Assembly (NCBI RefSeq): GCF_030811715.1
Contig: NZ_JAUSRH010000008.1
Location: 115,178 to 179,177 of the forward strand
Origin: Sinomonas atrocyanea
GTDB taxonomy: Bacteria > Actinomycetota > Actinomycetes > Actinomycetales > Micrococcaceae
DNA length: 64,000 nt
Reading direction: 5' to 3'
The number at the start of each line of letters is the position of its first letter. Within the stretch, counting starts at the first letter, position 1. The notes beneath the pieces were generated by a model. That model was not told the DNA's origin. It was given only the letters and a program-made list of their open reading frames with translations, and searched no databases. Below, piece by piece: positions 7,458 through 15,698 of this stretch. The position numbers and the translations under genes were made by a program.

Positions 7458-7645
7458 CTAGTCGGCAGCGGCATGCCGGCCGGCCGAGGCCCGGCCGGAC
7501 GCCGCCTTGTACCTTCCGGCGAATCATGAGAGATTCACATCGGTCACTTAAGTAACACCAGTCAAATCAATCACTCACGCAACATCACCGAATTTACAGC
7601 CGCCCTCACATCAGTGACACCACCCCGGCTCAAGGAGGTCGACCG
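7458..7645 (+). promoter_or_regulatory. AT-richer leader of the LysM/transglycosylase gene
   Basis: This 188-bp gap is markedly richer in A/T than its surroundings. It contains many TCAC tetramers and the palindrome-like GTCACTTAAGTAAC (7542-7555). It presumably holds promoter and control sites for the secreted muralytic enzyme, whose ribosome-binding site AAGGAGG lies at its end. I could not match it to a known riboswitch. Confidence 0.35.
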
Positions 7646-8806
7646 ATGAGCACGTCCGGAACCAGCGGGAGCGCTGCCGCCAAGCACAGCCTTCCCCTTG
7701 TCGCGGCGACGACGGCGGTCCTTCCCGCCGTCGCCCTGTCCTCGCTCGCGCTCGCCGCGCCCGCATCCGCTGCAGCCGCGGAGTCCGTCGCCCAGTCCGG
7801 AGCCCTGCCGGGTGCCGTCCCCCGCGCCGCCGCGCAGGCCGCCGTCGTGCCCGCCGCCGAGGTGCCCGCGATGGTCCCCAGCCGGCTCGCCCCGGCGAAG
7901 GCGGCACCGCCGCAGAGGTACACGGTGCGCGCCGGGGACACGGTCACGGCGATCGCCGGGCGGTTCGGGCTCAAGGTCGGCGACGTCCTGTCCCTGAACC
8001 ACCTCACGCCCACCACGATCATCTATCCGGGCCAGCAGCTCAGGCTCACCGGCGGCCCAGCATCGCACGGCGCGCCCGCGTCGTCGTCCGCTTCGGCGAA
8101 GCCCGCCCAGGCGGCGAGCGCCGGCAGCTACACCATCCGTCCCGGCGACACGCTCTACGGGATCAGCGCCCGCCTGAAGGTGCCGCTCGGCAGCCTGCTG
8201 GCGGCCAACGGGCTCAGCCTCACGAGCATCATCTACGCGGGGCGAACCCTCAAGCTCCCGGCCGGGAAGGCCGAGCCCGCTGCCGCCATCACGCAGGCGT
8301 CCTCGGGCGCGCCCAAGCCGCTCGTGGGCGACACCTTCCTCGGCTTCAAGTACCCCGACGCCGTGGTCGCCTCCGCGAACGAGAACAAGCGCATCCTCAA
8401 CGCCGCGCCGGTGCCGAGCAGGGTGGAGATGAAGCAGATCGTCGCCGACACAGCCCGGCGGATGGGCGTCGACCCCGCGCTCGCCCTTGCCATCGCCTAC
8501 CAGGAGTCGGGGTTCAGCCAGCGTGCCGTCTCCCCCGCCAACGCCATCGGGACGATGCAGCTCGTGCCCACCTCGGGGCAGTGGGCCTCAGACCTCGTAG
8601 GCCGCAGGCTCAACCTGCTGGATCCCTACGACAACGCCACCGCCGGTATCGCGATCATCCGTGCCCTCGTGCGGACCAGCAAGGACGAGGACACCGCGAT
8701 CGCCGGCTACTACCAGGGCCAGTACTCCGTGGCCAAGCACGGCATGTACAAGGACACCAAGCAGTATGTGGCGGCCATCAGGGCGCACCAGAAGACCTTC
8801 AGCTGA
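7646..8806 (+). CDS. Secreted LysM-domain lytic transglycosylase
   Basis: Exported cell-wall enzyme of 386 residues that should cleave the glycan strand. A Sec signal (about 1-42, core LVAATTAVLPAVALSSLALA, cleavage after ASA) is followed by an Ala/Pro linker. Two LysM peptidoglycan-binding repeats sit at about 91-135 (YTVRAGDTVTAIAGRFGL) and 161-205 (YTIRPGDTLYGISARLKV). A C-terminal SLT goose-lysozyme-like domain (about 262-386) carries the catalytic Glu287 in AIAYQESGF and then AIGTMQLVP. The ATG follows AAGGAGGTCGACCG. It sits between the Rv2175c-like gene and the PASTA kinase, a setting that suggests wall remodelling linked to the kinase. Substrate specificity is inferred. Confidence 0.92.
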   Translation: MSTSGTSGSAAAKHSLPLVAATTAVLPAVALSSLALAAPASAAAAESVAQSGALPGAVPRAAAQAAVVPAAEVPAMVPSRLAPAKAAPPQRYTVRAGDTVTAIAGRFGLKVGDVLSLNHLTPTTIIYPGQQLRLTGGPASHGAPASSSASAKPAQAASAGSYTIRPGDTLYGISARLKVPLGSLLAANGLSLTSIIYAGRTLKLPAGKAEPAAAITQASSGAPKPLVGDTFLGFKYPDAVVASANENKRILNAAPVPSRVEMKQIVADTARRMGVDPALALAIAYQESGFSQRAVSPANAIGTMQLVPTSGQWASDLVGRRLNLLDPYDNATAGIAIIRALVRTSKDEDTAIAGYYQGQYSVAKHGMYKDTKQYVAAIRAHQKTFS

Positions 8807-8881
8807 GCGCGGTGCCCCGCGGCCCGTCCGGGCCCGGGGCGCCTCGGGCGCCCGCCGCGGGCGAGCGCTTAGGATCGTGGG

Positions 8882-10852
8882 GTGAACGGAAAGCTGAGCG
8901 ATGGGCTCGTCGGATCGCTCGTGGGCGGCCGGTACCGCGTTGCCGCGCGCCTCGCCATGGGCGGCATGGCCACGGTCTACCTCGCCACGGACACGAACCT
9001 CGACCGGGACGTCGCCCTCAAGGTCCTCCATCCCCATCTGAGCCAGGACCCGTCCTTCGCCGAGCGCCTCGAGCAGGAGGCCAAGGCCGCGGCCCGGCTC
9101 TCGCACCCCCACGTGGTCTCGGTCCTCGACCGCGGCCACGACGGGGACGTCTTCTACCTCGTGATGGAGTACGTGCCCGGCCGCAACCTGCGCCAGCTGC
9201 TCGACGAGCACGGGCTGCTGGCGCCGCGCCAGGCCCTCGCGCTCATCGACGCCGTGGTCGACGGGCTCGCGGCCGCGCATGCGGCCGGCCTCGTCCACCG
9301 CGACATCAAGCCCGAGAACGTGCTCCTCGGGGACTCCGGGCAGATCAAGGTCGCGGACTTCGGGCTCGCCAGGGCCGTCACGACCTCGACGACCAGCGGT
9401 GTCACGATGGGCACGGTCGCGTACATCGCCCCAGAGCTCGTCCAGCGCAGCGGGGGCGACGCGCGCAGCGACCTCTACTCGGTCGGGATCATGCTCTACG
9501 AGCTGCTCACCGGTCACCAGCCCTATCGGGGCGACCTGCCGGTGCAGGTTGCGATGCAGCACGCGACCCGCGACGTCCCTCCCCCATCCGACCTCGTCCC
9601 CGGCCTCTCCCCCGAGCTCGACGAGCTCGTCCAGTGGGCCTGCGCGCGGGACCCGGAGGACCGCCCCGTGGACGCCGAGGCGCTCCTCGGCGAGATCCGG
9701 CACATCCGCACCCATCTGAGCGACGCCCAGCTGGACCTGCACGCGGCGCAGACCCAGCACATCCCCGTCCCCGCACCCGGACACACCGAGATGCTCCCCG
9801 CCGGGCGCACGGAGGTGATCGCCTCTGCCCCCCAGCGCACGAGCGTCATCCCGGCAGCGCCGGCCCCGACGGCGCGCGAGCAGCGCCGGCACGACCGCGA
9901 GGCCGCACGCCGGTCCGCGGCCGCGGCGGCGACGCCGACGAGGACGCTGGGGCCCGGACGGTCGCGGCGCCGCGGAGCGGTGTGGGCCGCCGTCATCGTC
10001 GTCCTCGCGCTCGTCGCCGCGCTGGCCGGGTGGTTCTTCGGCGTGGGCCCCGGCGCCGCCGCCACGGTCCCACCGGTCAAGGACCTCACGGTGGACCAGG
10101 CGCGGCCGCTCTTCGACCGGGCGGGGCTCTCCTTCTCCACCCAGGATGTCTTCGACGACGCCGTCACGTCCGGGCTCATCGTCGACAGCACCCCGCCCCC
10201 GGGCACCCAGATCCGGAAGTTCCAGGGCGTGAGCGTGCTCGTCTCGAAGGGCCCGCAGCTCTTCCCCCTCGAGGACCTGCGGGGGAAGTCCCTCGACGAC
10301 GCGAAGGCGGCCATCACCGCGGCGAAGAACACGGTCGGCGCGGTCAGGGAGGCCTACGACGACAGCGTGCCGGCGGGGATCGTCCTGGCCCAGGACCCGG
10401 GGTCCGGGACGCCCCTCCGCCACGGCTCCACCGTGGCGCTGACCGTGTCCAAGGGCCCCCAGCCCATCCCCGTGCCCCGCGTGGTGGGCATGCCGCAGTC
10501 CCAGGCCCTGGCCGCCCTCCGCGCCGCCGGACTGGACCCCCAGGTCTCCTCCGACGAGGTCAACGACAAGACGGTCCCGAAGGGGTCCGTGGCAGCCCAG
10601 GATCCCTCGCCCGGCGCGACCCTGACCAAGGGCGGCGCGGTCACCCTGACCATGTCCAAGGGCCCGAAGATGGTGCACGTCCCGAGCTTCGTGGGCAAGC
10701 AGGTGGGCGAGGCCACGGACGCGCTCAAGCAGCTCGGGTTCGACGTGCACGTGGAGAACATCCTCGGCGGGTTCTTCGGCACCGTCCGCGCCCAGGACCC
10801 GATGGACAAGGACGTGCCCGAGGGCAGCGTGGTCACCCTCACCGTCGTGTAG
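8882..10852 (+). CDS. pknL: PASTA-domain Ser/Thr protein kinase (PknL-like)
   Basis: Transmembrane kinase of 656 residues. The kinase domain (about 17-280) has a Gly loop (LAMGGMATVYLA), ATP-binding Lys47 (VALKV), HRDIKPEN with catalytic Asp141, DFG at 159-161, a Thr-rich activation loop (TTSTTSGVTMGT) and APE at 183-185. A basic juxtamembrane linker leads to one helix (about 366-387, AVWAAVIVVLALVAALAGWFFG). About four extracellular PASTA repeats follow (393-656), which should bind muropeptides. It is next to an Rv2175c-like gene and class II DAHP synthase, the same order as Rv2175c-pknL-aroG in M. tuberculosis; this supports PknL over PknB. The start is a GTG. Confidence 0.93.
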   Translation: MNGKLSDGLVGSLVGGRYRVAARLAMGGMATVYLATDTNLDRDVALKVLHPHLSQDPSFAERLEQEAKAAARLSHPHVVSVLDRGHDGDVFYLVMEYVPGRNLRQLLDEHGLLAPRQALALIDAVVDGLAAAHAAGLVHRDIKPENVLLGDSGQIKVADFGLARAVTTSTTSGVTMGTVAYIAPELVQRSGGDARSDLYSVGIMLYELLTGHQPYRGDLPVQVAMQHATRDVPPPSDLVPGLSPELDELVQWACARDPEDRPVDAEALLGEIRHIRTHLSDAQLDLHAAQTQHIPVPAPGHTEMLPAGRTEVIASAPQRTSVIPAAPAPTAREQRRHDREAARRSAAAAATPTRTLGPGRSRRRGAVWAAVIVVLALVAALAGWFFGVGPGAAATVPPVKDLTVDQARPLFDRAGLSFSTQDVFDDAVTSGLIVDSTPPPGTQIRKFQGVSVLVSKGPQLFPLEDLRGKSLDDAKAAITAAKNTVGAVREAYDDSVPAGIVLAQDPGSGTPLRHGSTVALTVSKGPQPIPVPRVVGMPQSQALAALRAAGLDPQVSSDEVNDKTVPKGSVAAQDPSPGATLTKGGAVTLTMSKGPKMVHVPSFVGKQVGEATDALKQLGFDVHVENILGGFFGTVRAQDPMDKDVPEGSVVTLTVV

Positions 10853-10865
10853 GGCGGCGGAACGA

Positions 10866-10901
10866 CGCGAGGGGCGCCGGCCGCAGCCGACGCCCCTCGC
10901 G
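10866..10901. terminator. Convergent terminator between pknL and aroG
   Basis: An 11-bp stem (CGCGAGGGGCG paired with CGCCCCTCGCG) encloses a 14-nt loop with an inner CGGC/GCCG pair. It lies between the two convergent stop codons and probably serves both genes. Confidence 0.7.
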
Positions 10902-10916
10902 GGCGGGAGAGGCCGA

Positions 10917-12311
10917 TCAGGCCCGCTTGGACAGCGCCCCGGCGACGAGGAAGGCCATCTCGAGCGACTGCATGTGGTTGAGCCGGGGGTCGCACACCGA
11001 CTCGTACCGGTCTTCGAAGGCCGCCTCGTCGATCGGGTCGGAGCCGCCGAGGCACTCGGCGACGTCGTCGCCCGTCATCTCCATGTGCAGGCCGCCCGGG
11101 ACGGTCCCGAGCGCCTGGTGGACGTCGAAGAAGCCGCGGACCTCGTCCACGACGTCGTCGAAGCGGCGGGTCTTGTAGCCATTGCGGCTCGTGACCGTGT
11201 TGCCGTGCATCGGGTCGGTGACCCACAGGACCTGGGCCCCGGACGCCGTGACCTTCTCGACCACAGGAGGCAGCTTCTCGCGGATGTTCTGCGCGCCCAT
11301 CCTCGTGATGAACGTCAGCCGGCCGGGCTCGCGCTCGGGGTCGAGCCTGTCGATGAGCCGCAGGGCGTCGTCGCCCGTCGTCGACGGACCGAGCTTGACG
11401 CCGATCGGGTTGCGCACGCGGGAGAGGTAGTCCACGTGGGCGTGGTCGAGCTCCCGGGTCCGCTCGCCGATCCACAGGAAGTGCGCGGACGTGTCGTACG
11501 GCAGGCCCGTGCGGGAGTCGATGCGCGTGAGCGCCCGTTCGTAGTCCAGCAGCAGCGCCTCGTGGCTCGCGAAGAACTCGACGCGCTTGAGCGCCTCGAA
11601 GTCCGCCCCGCACGAGTCCATGAACTTGATGGCGCGGTCGATCTCGCGGGCGAGCGATTCGTAGCGGGCGTGGGCGGGGTTCTCCGTGAACCCCTTGTTC
11701 CACGTGTGCACGAGGCGCAGGTCGGCGAAGCCGCCCTGCGTGAAGGCGCGGATGAGGTTCAGGGTCGACGCCGACGTGTGGTAGGCCCGGAGCATCCGGT
11801 CGGCATCGTGGGCGCGCGACTCAGGCGTGAAGTCGTAGCCGTTGACGATGTCGCCGCGGTAGGCCGGGAGGGTCACGCCGTCCCGGGTCTCGGTATCGGA
11901 GGAGCGCGGCTTGGCGAACTGGCCGGCCATGCGGCCCATCTTGATCACGGGCAGCTGGGCGCCGTAGGTCAGCACCACCGCCATCTGCAGGATGGTCTTC
12001 ACGCGCGCGCTGATCCGGTCCGCCGTCGCCGCCCCGAAGGTCTCGGCGCAGTCGCCGCCCTGAAGCAGGAAGGCCTCCCCGCGGGCCGCGGCCGCGAGGC
12101 GCTCGCGCAGGAGGTCCACCTCGCCGGCGAAGACGAGGGGAGGGAGGATCGACAGCTCCGCGATCGCCGCGCGGAAGACGTCCGGATCCGACCAGGAAGG
12201 CTGCTGCGAGATCGGCAGGGAGCGCCAGTTGTCGAGGCCCGGGTAGTCGGCGGCACCGCTCTGTGCAGTGCTCGTGAATCGGGCCGCGGGCGATACGGAG
12301 AGATCAGTCAC
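10917..12311 (-). CDS. aroG: 3-deoxy-7-phosphoheptulonate (DAHP) synthase, class II
   Basis: First enzyme of the shikimate pathway, joining phosphoenolpyruvate and erythrose 4-phosphate. The 464 residues match the plant-type class II family and Rv2178c. Visible motifs include LLQGGDCAETF (metal-binding Cys), VIKMGRMAGQFAKPRS, KVTASGAQVLWVTDPMHGNT, HMEMTGDDVAECLGG and CDPRLNHMQSLEMAF. The start is a GTG (VTDLSVSPAARF); an upstream in-frame extension reads through the acyltransferase gene and is not real. The N-terminal segment typical of actinobacterial class II enzymes, which carries regulatory sites in M. tuberculosis, is present. The PlsC gene lies upstream on the same strand. Confidence 0.96.
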   Translation of the reverse strand: MTDLSVSPAARFTSTAQSGAADYPGLDNWRSLPISQQPSWSDPDVFRAAIAELSILPPLVFAGEVDLLRERLAAAARGEAFLLQGGDCAETFGAATADRISARVKTILQMAVVLTYGAQLPVIKMGRMAGQFAKPRSSDTETRDGVTLPAYRGDIVNGYDFTPESRAHDADRMLRAYHTSASTLNLIRAFTQGGFADLRLVHTWNKGFTENPAHARYESLAREIDRAIKFMDSCGADFEALKRVEFFASHEALLLDYERALTRIDSRTGLPYDTSAHFLWIGERTRELDHAHVDYLSRVRNPIGVKLGPSTTGDDALRLIDRLDPEREPGRLTFITRMGAQNIREKLPPVVEKVTASGAQVLWVTDPMHGNTVTSRNGYKTRRFDDVVDEVRGFFDVHQALGTVPGGLHMEMTGDDVAECLGGSDPIDEAAFEDRYESVCDPRLNHMQSLEMAFLVAGALSKRA

Positions 12312-12346
12312 GCCTCCAAGGCTAAGCCACCAGCCCGGTGCCGCGC

Positions 12347-13081
12347 TTATGCGTCGGCCGGAGGCTTCCCCGCCCGCTTCTGCGCCGCCTCGTGCGCCGC
12401 CTCCTGCGCCAGCCGGGCCTTGACGTCGGCGGCATACGCGTCGACGTACTCCTGCGCGGACAGCTGCTGGATCTGCCGCATGATCCGGGTGGTCACCTCG
12501 CGCTGGACGGCCCGGTCGTCGGCCCGGCCGTAGAACTCGGAGAAGTCCATCGGCTGGCCGATGATGATGCCGACCCGCCGGATCGAGGGGATGCGCTGGC
12601 CGATCGGCTGGACCTTCTCCGTGCCGATCATGGCCACCGGGAGCACCGGCACCTGCTTGACGAGCGCAAGCCGGGCCACGCCGACCTTGCCCCGGTACAG
12701 GCGTCCGTCGGGGCTCCGGGTCCCCTCCGGGTAGATGCCCAGCAGCCCCCCGCCCTCGAGGATCTGCGCCCCGGCCTCGAGGGAGGCAGCGGACGCCTCG
12801 CCGCCGGACCGGTCCATCGGCAGCTGGTTCGTGTAGCGGAAGAACGCCGCCGTCAGCCACCCCTTGAGGCCGCGGCCGGTGAAGTACTCCTGCTTCGCGA
12901 GGAACACCACCGGCCTGCGGACCATGAGGGGCAGGAAGATCGAGTCGGAGAACGAGAGGTGGTTCGAGGCGAGGATCGCCGCGCCACGGGCCGGGACGTT
13001 CGCGAGTCCCTTGGTCCACGGCCTGTACAGCACTTTGACGAGGGGGCCGATGAAGATCTGCTTGAGGATCCAGTAGACCAC
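12347..13081 (-). CDS. 1-acyl-sn-glycerol-3-phosphate acyltransferase (PlsC family)
   Basis: Membrane-associated acyltransferase of 244 residues that makes phosphatidic acid or acylates a related acceptor. The catalytic HX4D motif is NHLSFSDS, and the acceptor motif is GIYPEGTRSPDGRLYRGK, both in canonical order. PVLPVAMIGTEKV is a further family element. The N-terminus (VYWILKQIFIGPLVKVLY) is hydrophobic and basic, suggesting monotopic membrane binding. The C-terminal tail is Ala/Lys-rich. GTG start; aroG follows 35 nt downstream. It corresponds in position to Rv2182c in the mycobacterial cluster. The true acceptor (lysophosphatidate or a phosphatidylinositol mannoside precursor) is unknown. 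Confidence 0.9.
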   Translation of the reverse strand: MVYWILKQIFIGPLVKVLYRPWTKGLANVPARGAAILASNHLSFSDSIFLPLMVRRPVVFLAKQEYFTGRGLKGWLTAAFFRYTNQLPMDRSGGEASAASLEAGAQILEGGGLLGIYPEGTRSPDGRLYRGKVGVARLALVKQVPVLPVAMIGTEKVQPIGQRIPSIRRVGIIIGQPMDFSEFYGRADDRAVQREVTTRIMRQIQQLSAQEYVDAYAADVKARLAQEAAHEAAQKRAGKPPADA

Positions 13082-13177
13082 GCAGGTCCTTCCGCTGTGC
13101 GAGCGCGTTCAGGCTTCACTGTAGTGTCCCGCCGGGGACTCGGCGCAACAGGCTCCCGCCGGTGCATAATGCTTGCC

Positions 13178-13939
13178 ATGGACCCTTCCACCGTCGGTGT
13201 CGCCCTGAGCCACGGTTTCACGGGCGGGCTCGGCGGGATCGCGCCGTGGGCTGATGCGCTCCGAGGCGCCGGGTTCCGCGTGGCCACCCCCCTCCTCCCC
13301 GGCCACGGGACCTCCATCGAGGACCTCGCCCGCAGGTCGTGGCACGAGTGGTACGACGCCTACGATGCCGCCTACCTCGAGCTCGCGAGCGAGTGCACGG
13401 CTGTGGTCGCCGCGGGCCTGTCGATGGGCGGCGCCCTCGCGCTGCGCCTTGCCGCGCACCGCCCTGTGGCCGCTGTCAGCGTGGTCAACCCCGGCCTCGT
13501 GATCGACGATCCGCGCTCGTACCTCTCCGGGGTCCTGCGGCATGTGATGCGGACGGTTCCCGGCATCCGCAACGACATCAAGCTCGCGGGCCAGGACGAG
13601 GGCGCCTACGAGGCGGTGCCGGTCGCCGCCGCGCACCAGCTCAAGCTCCTGTTCCGGGACACGGTCGCCTCCCTGCCGCGGGCCACCGCCCCGCTGCAGG
13701 TGTTCCGCTCGACCGTCGACAGGGTCGTCACGAGCGAGCGGAGCGTCGGCGCGATCGCCGCCCGCTACGGCGGCACAGACATCCGCATCGTCCGGCTCGC
13801 CAACAGCTACCACGTGGCGACTCTGGACCACGACGCGGAGACGATCTTCCGCGGCTCGGTCGCCTTCATCCGCGAGGCGGTCGACGCCGCCCGGTCGGCC
13901 CCCGCCGGCCGCATCAGCAGCGCCGGGGATGCGGCGTGA
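13178..13939 (+). CDS. Alpha/beta hydrolase (carboxylesterase / monoacylglycerol lipase type)
   Basis: 253-residue serine hydrolase. The oxyanion motif SHGFTGG lies near the N-terminus, the nucleophile elbow is AGLSMGGAL, and the conserved H of NSYHVATLDHD is the likely catalytic His. LLPGHGTSIEDLARRSWHEWYD is typical of the bacterial Est30/monoacylglycerol-lipase-like family. A -10-like CATAAT (13165-13170) lies 7 nt before this ATG, so translation may be leaderless; an ATG three codons upstream (13169) is possible but would overlap the -10. The stop overlaps the GTG of the next gene by 4 nt. It is divergent from the plsC-like gene. Role in lipid turnover is inferred. Confidence 0.88.
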   Translation: MDPSTVGVALSHGFTGGLGGIAPWADALRGAGFRVATPLLPGHGTSIEDLARRSWHEWYDAYDAAYLELASECTAVVAAGLSMGGALALRLAAHRPVAAVSVVNPGLVIDDPRSYLSGVLRHVMRTVPGIRNDIKLAGQDEGAYEAVPVAAAHQLKLLFRDTVASLPRATAPLQVFRSTVDRVVTSERSVGAIAARYGGTDIRIVRLANSYHVATLDHDAETIFRGSVAFIREAVDAARSAPAGRISSAGDAA

Positions 13940-14514
13940 ACGGGCGCCCTGACCCCGACCGCCACGACCCCGCGGCGGACGACGACGTCTGGCGCGACCT
14001 CGTGGCACGCCTCGGCGGCTCCGCGGAAGACCGCGCCGCCGGCCCCGCGCCGACCGAGCCCTCCGCCGCCGAGCGCGCCTCATCCTCGAGCCCGCTGCCG
14101 CGCCAGTCTCCGCCGCGCGACGACAGCCCCGCGGGCCCGGGCACGGGCGCGTCGGACCCCGGAGGCGTCGAGGACGACGCCGGCCCCGCCCGCTTCTCGC
14201 GGTACGACCCCCTCGGCATCGCTGCCCCTCGCGGCCGCGGGCCGGCCGGCGAGGAGCCCGAGGGGCTCCCGGGCGACTTCGTCCCCGACGAGCCCGCCCC
14301 GGTCCTGGCCGGGGCCGACCCCGTGGCGGTGCTCGCGTGGTGCGGCGCGCTCGGCGGCCCGGTGGCCCTGCTGGTGTGCGCGCTCGTGTGGCGCACCGTG
14401 CCGGGCTACGCGATCGTGCTGCTCGTTGCCGCCTTCATAGCGGGGGTCGGGACGCTCATCATGCGCCTGCCCCGCAGCAAGGATGACGACGGGGACGACG
14501 GCGCCCGCCTCTGA
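13936..14514 (+). CDS. Putative membrane protein with long disordered N-terminus
   Basis: 192 residues of unknown function. Residues 1-130 are polar and low complexity (Asp, Pro, Ala, Ser, Glu), with a short ordered-looking piece near the start (DDDVWRDLVARLGG). Two membrane helices close the protein (about 134-155, AVLAWCGALGGPVALLVCALVW, and 160-178, AIVLLVAAFIAGVGTLI). A charged tail follows (RLPRSKDDDGDDGARL). Its GTG overlaps the hydrolase stop (GTGA), so the two are translationally coupled. Proteins of this plan are common in Arthrobacter-type genomes without assigned function. Confidence 0.75.
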   Translation: MNGRPDPDRHDPAADDDVWRDLVARLGGSAEDRAAGPAPTEPSAAERASSSSPLPRQSPPRDDSPAGPGTGASDPGGVEDDAGPARFSRYDPLGIAAPRGRGPAGEEPEGLPGDFVPDEPAPVLAGADPVAVLAWCGALGGPVALLVCALVWRTVPGYAIVLLVAAFIAGVGTLIMRLPRSKDDDGDDGARL

Positions 14515-14523
14515 CCTGCGGGC

Positions 14524-15558
14524 TCAGCGCGCCGCCCCGTGCGAGCGCAGGTGGACGCGCGAGAGGTCGGCGGCGCCGATGAGGCCGGCCTCGGGCCCGA
14601 GGGCCGCCCGCACGATCCTGGCCGGCGGGCGGAACCCCCGGCCTGTCAGGTTCCGCGCGAAGGCCCTCCGGGCCGGGGCAAGCAGGAGCTCCCCCGCGTC
14701 GCAGAGCCCGCCACCGACTGCGAAGGTCCCCGGGTCCAGCGCGGCGGCGAGGTTGGCGAGCCCCAGCCCCAGCCATTCGCCGACGTCCTCGATGAGCTCG
14801 CGCGAGGCCGCGTCCCCGGCCCGGGCCAGCTCGGTGACGATGGCGCCGGTGATCTGCTCCGGGTCGCCGTCGACGGCACGGAGGAGCTCCTGCGCCACGG
14901 GGGAGTTGGCGCGGGCGAGCTCGCGCGCCTCGCGTCCGAGCGCGTTGCCGGACGCGTACTGCTCCCAGCAGCCGCGGTTGCCGCATTCGCAGCGGTGTCC
15001 GCCGGGCATGATGATCTGGTGGCCGAACTCCCCCGCGACCCCATAGCGGCCGCGCTCGAGGTGGCCGGAGAGCACCATCGCCCCGCCGATGCCGGTGCCG
15101 AGGGTGATGCACACGAGCCGGCTCTCCTGGCGTCCGGCCCCGAAGCGCCACTCCGCCCAGGCAGCGGCATCGGCGTCGTTGGCGAGGTGCACGCGGCGGC
15201 GCAGGAGCGATTCGAGGTTGGCCCGCAGCGGCTCGTTGCGCCAAGCGAGGTGGGGGCTGAAGAGGACGGTCCCGCCGTCGAGGTCCATCCACCCTGCCGC
15301 GCCGATCCCCACGGAGGCGATCCGGTGCTCGACGCTGAGCTCGTCCACGAGCTCGGCGATGACACGCTCGACTTCGCGCGGCCGCGTGCCCGGGGTCGCC
15401 CGGCGGGCCCGCTGGAGGACGTGCCCGTCCGCGTCGACCACGCCCGCGGCGACCTTCGTGCCGCCGATGTCGATGCCGATCGCCAGGCCCCTCCGCCTCA
15501 GCCGCGGGTCGCGGGGCCGGAAGGTCGGGGCCAAGCGGGGTCTGCGCACGCTGGCCAT
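14524..15558 (-). CDS. ROK family glucokinase
   Basis: Phosphorylates glucose, or another hexose, with ATP or polyphosphate. The 344 residues carry the ATP loop GIDIGGTKVAAGVVD, the sugar-binding LANDADAAAWAEW, LGTGIGGAMVL, and the ROK zinc signature GHRCECGNRGCWEQYAS (CxCGxxGCxE). The start ATG opens MASVRRPRLAP; the family core starts at about residue 23, so the basic leader is an extension. Further upstream in-frame starts would run across the acyl-CoA ligase operator and are rejected. It is convergent with the membrane protein gene, with 9 bp between stops. Substrate specificity is inferred. Confidence 0.9.
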   Translation of the reverse strand: MASVRRPRLAPTFRPRDPRLRRRGLAIGIDIGGTKVAAGVVDADGHVLQRARRATPGTRPREVERVIAELVDELSVEHRIASVGIGAAGWMDLDGGTVLFSPHLAWRNEPLRANLESLLRRRVHLANDADAAAWAEWRFGAGRQESRLVCITLGTGIGGAMVLSGHLERGRYGVAGEFGHQIIMPGGHRCECGNRGCWEQYASGNALGREARELARANSPVAQELLRAVDGDPEQITGAIVTELARAGDAASRELIEDVGEWLGLGLANLAAALDPGTFAVGGGLCDAGELLLAPARRAFARNLTGRGFRPPARIVRAALGPEAGLIGAADLSRVHLRSHGAAR

Positions 15559-15591
15559 TCTACTGGCGGCCCGGGACCCCGGACCGCTATT

Positions 15592-15607
15592 GTTACTGAC
15601 CAGTAGC
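15592..15607. promoter_or_regulatory. TetR-type operator upstream of the acyl-CoA ligase
   Basis: GTTACTGACCAGTAGC is an imperfect inverted repeat: the inner arms TACTG/CAGTA are perfect, the outer have one mismatch. It lies between the divergent glucokinase and long-chain acyl-CoA ligase starts. It shares its layout (GTTAC... arms around a 4-bp centre) with the site at 47576-47591. A TetR-family fatty-acid regulator is the likely ligand (inference). Confidence 0.5.
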
Positions 15608-15698
15608 ATCGTGCCGTGATCCAAGGCACACTCCGTGCAGTGCGCTTGGATATGGTTAAGCCGTCTCCCGCGCACCGGGAGGTACCGAAGGAGATATC

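Noticed and set aside
7458..7645. c-di-AMP (ydaO) riboswitch upstream of the muralytic gene
   Set aside because: Such riboswitches occur before similar genes, but I could not find the conserved elements by eye.
8581..11178. Long plus-strand frame overlapping the LysM gene, kinase and aroG
   Set aside because: Off-frame shadow of three well-supported genes; Arg/Pro-rich with no domain.
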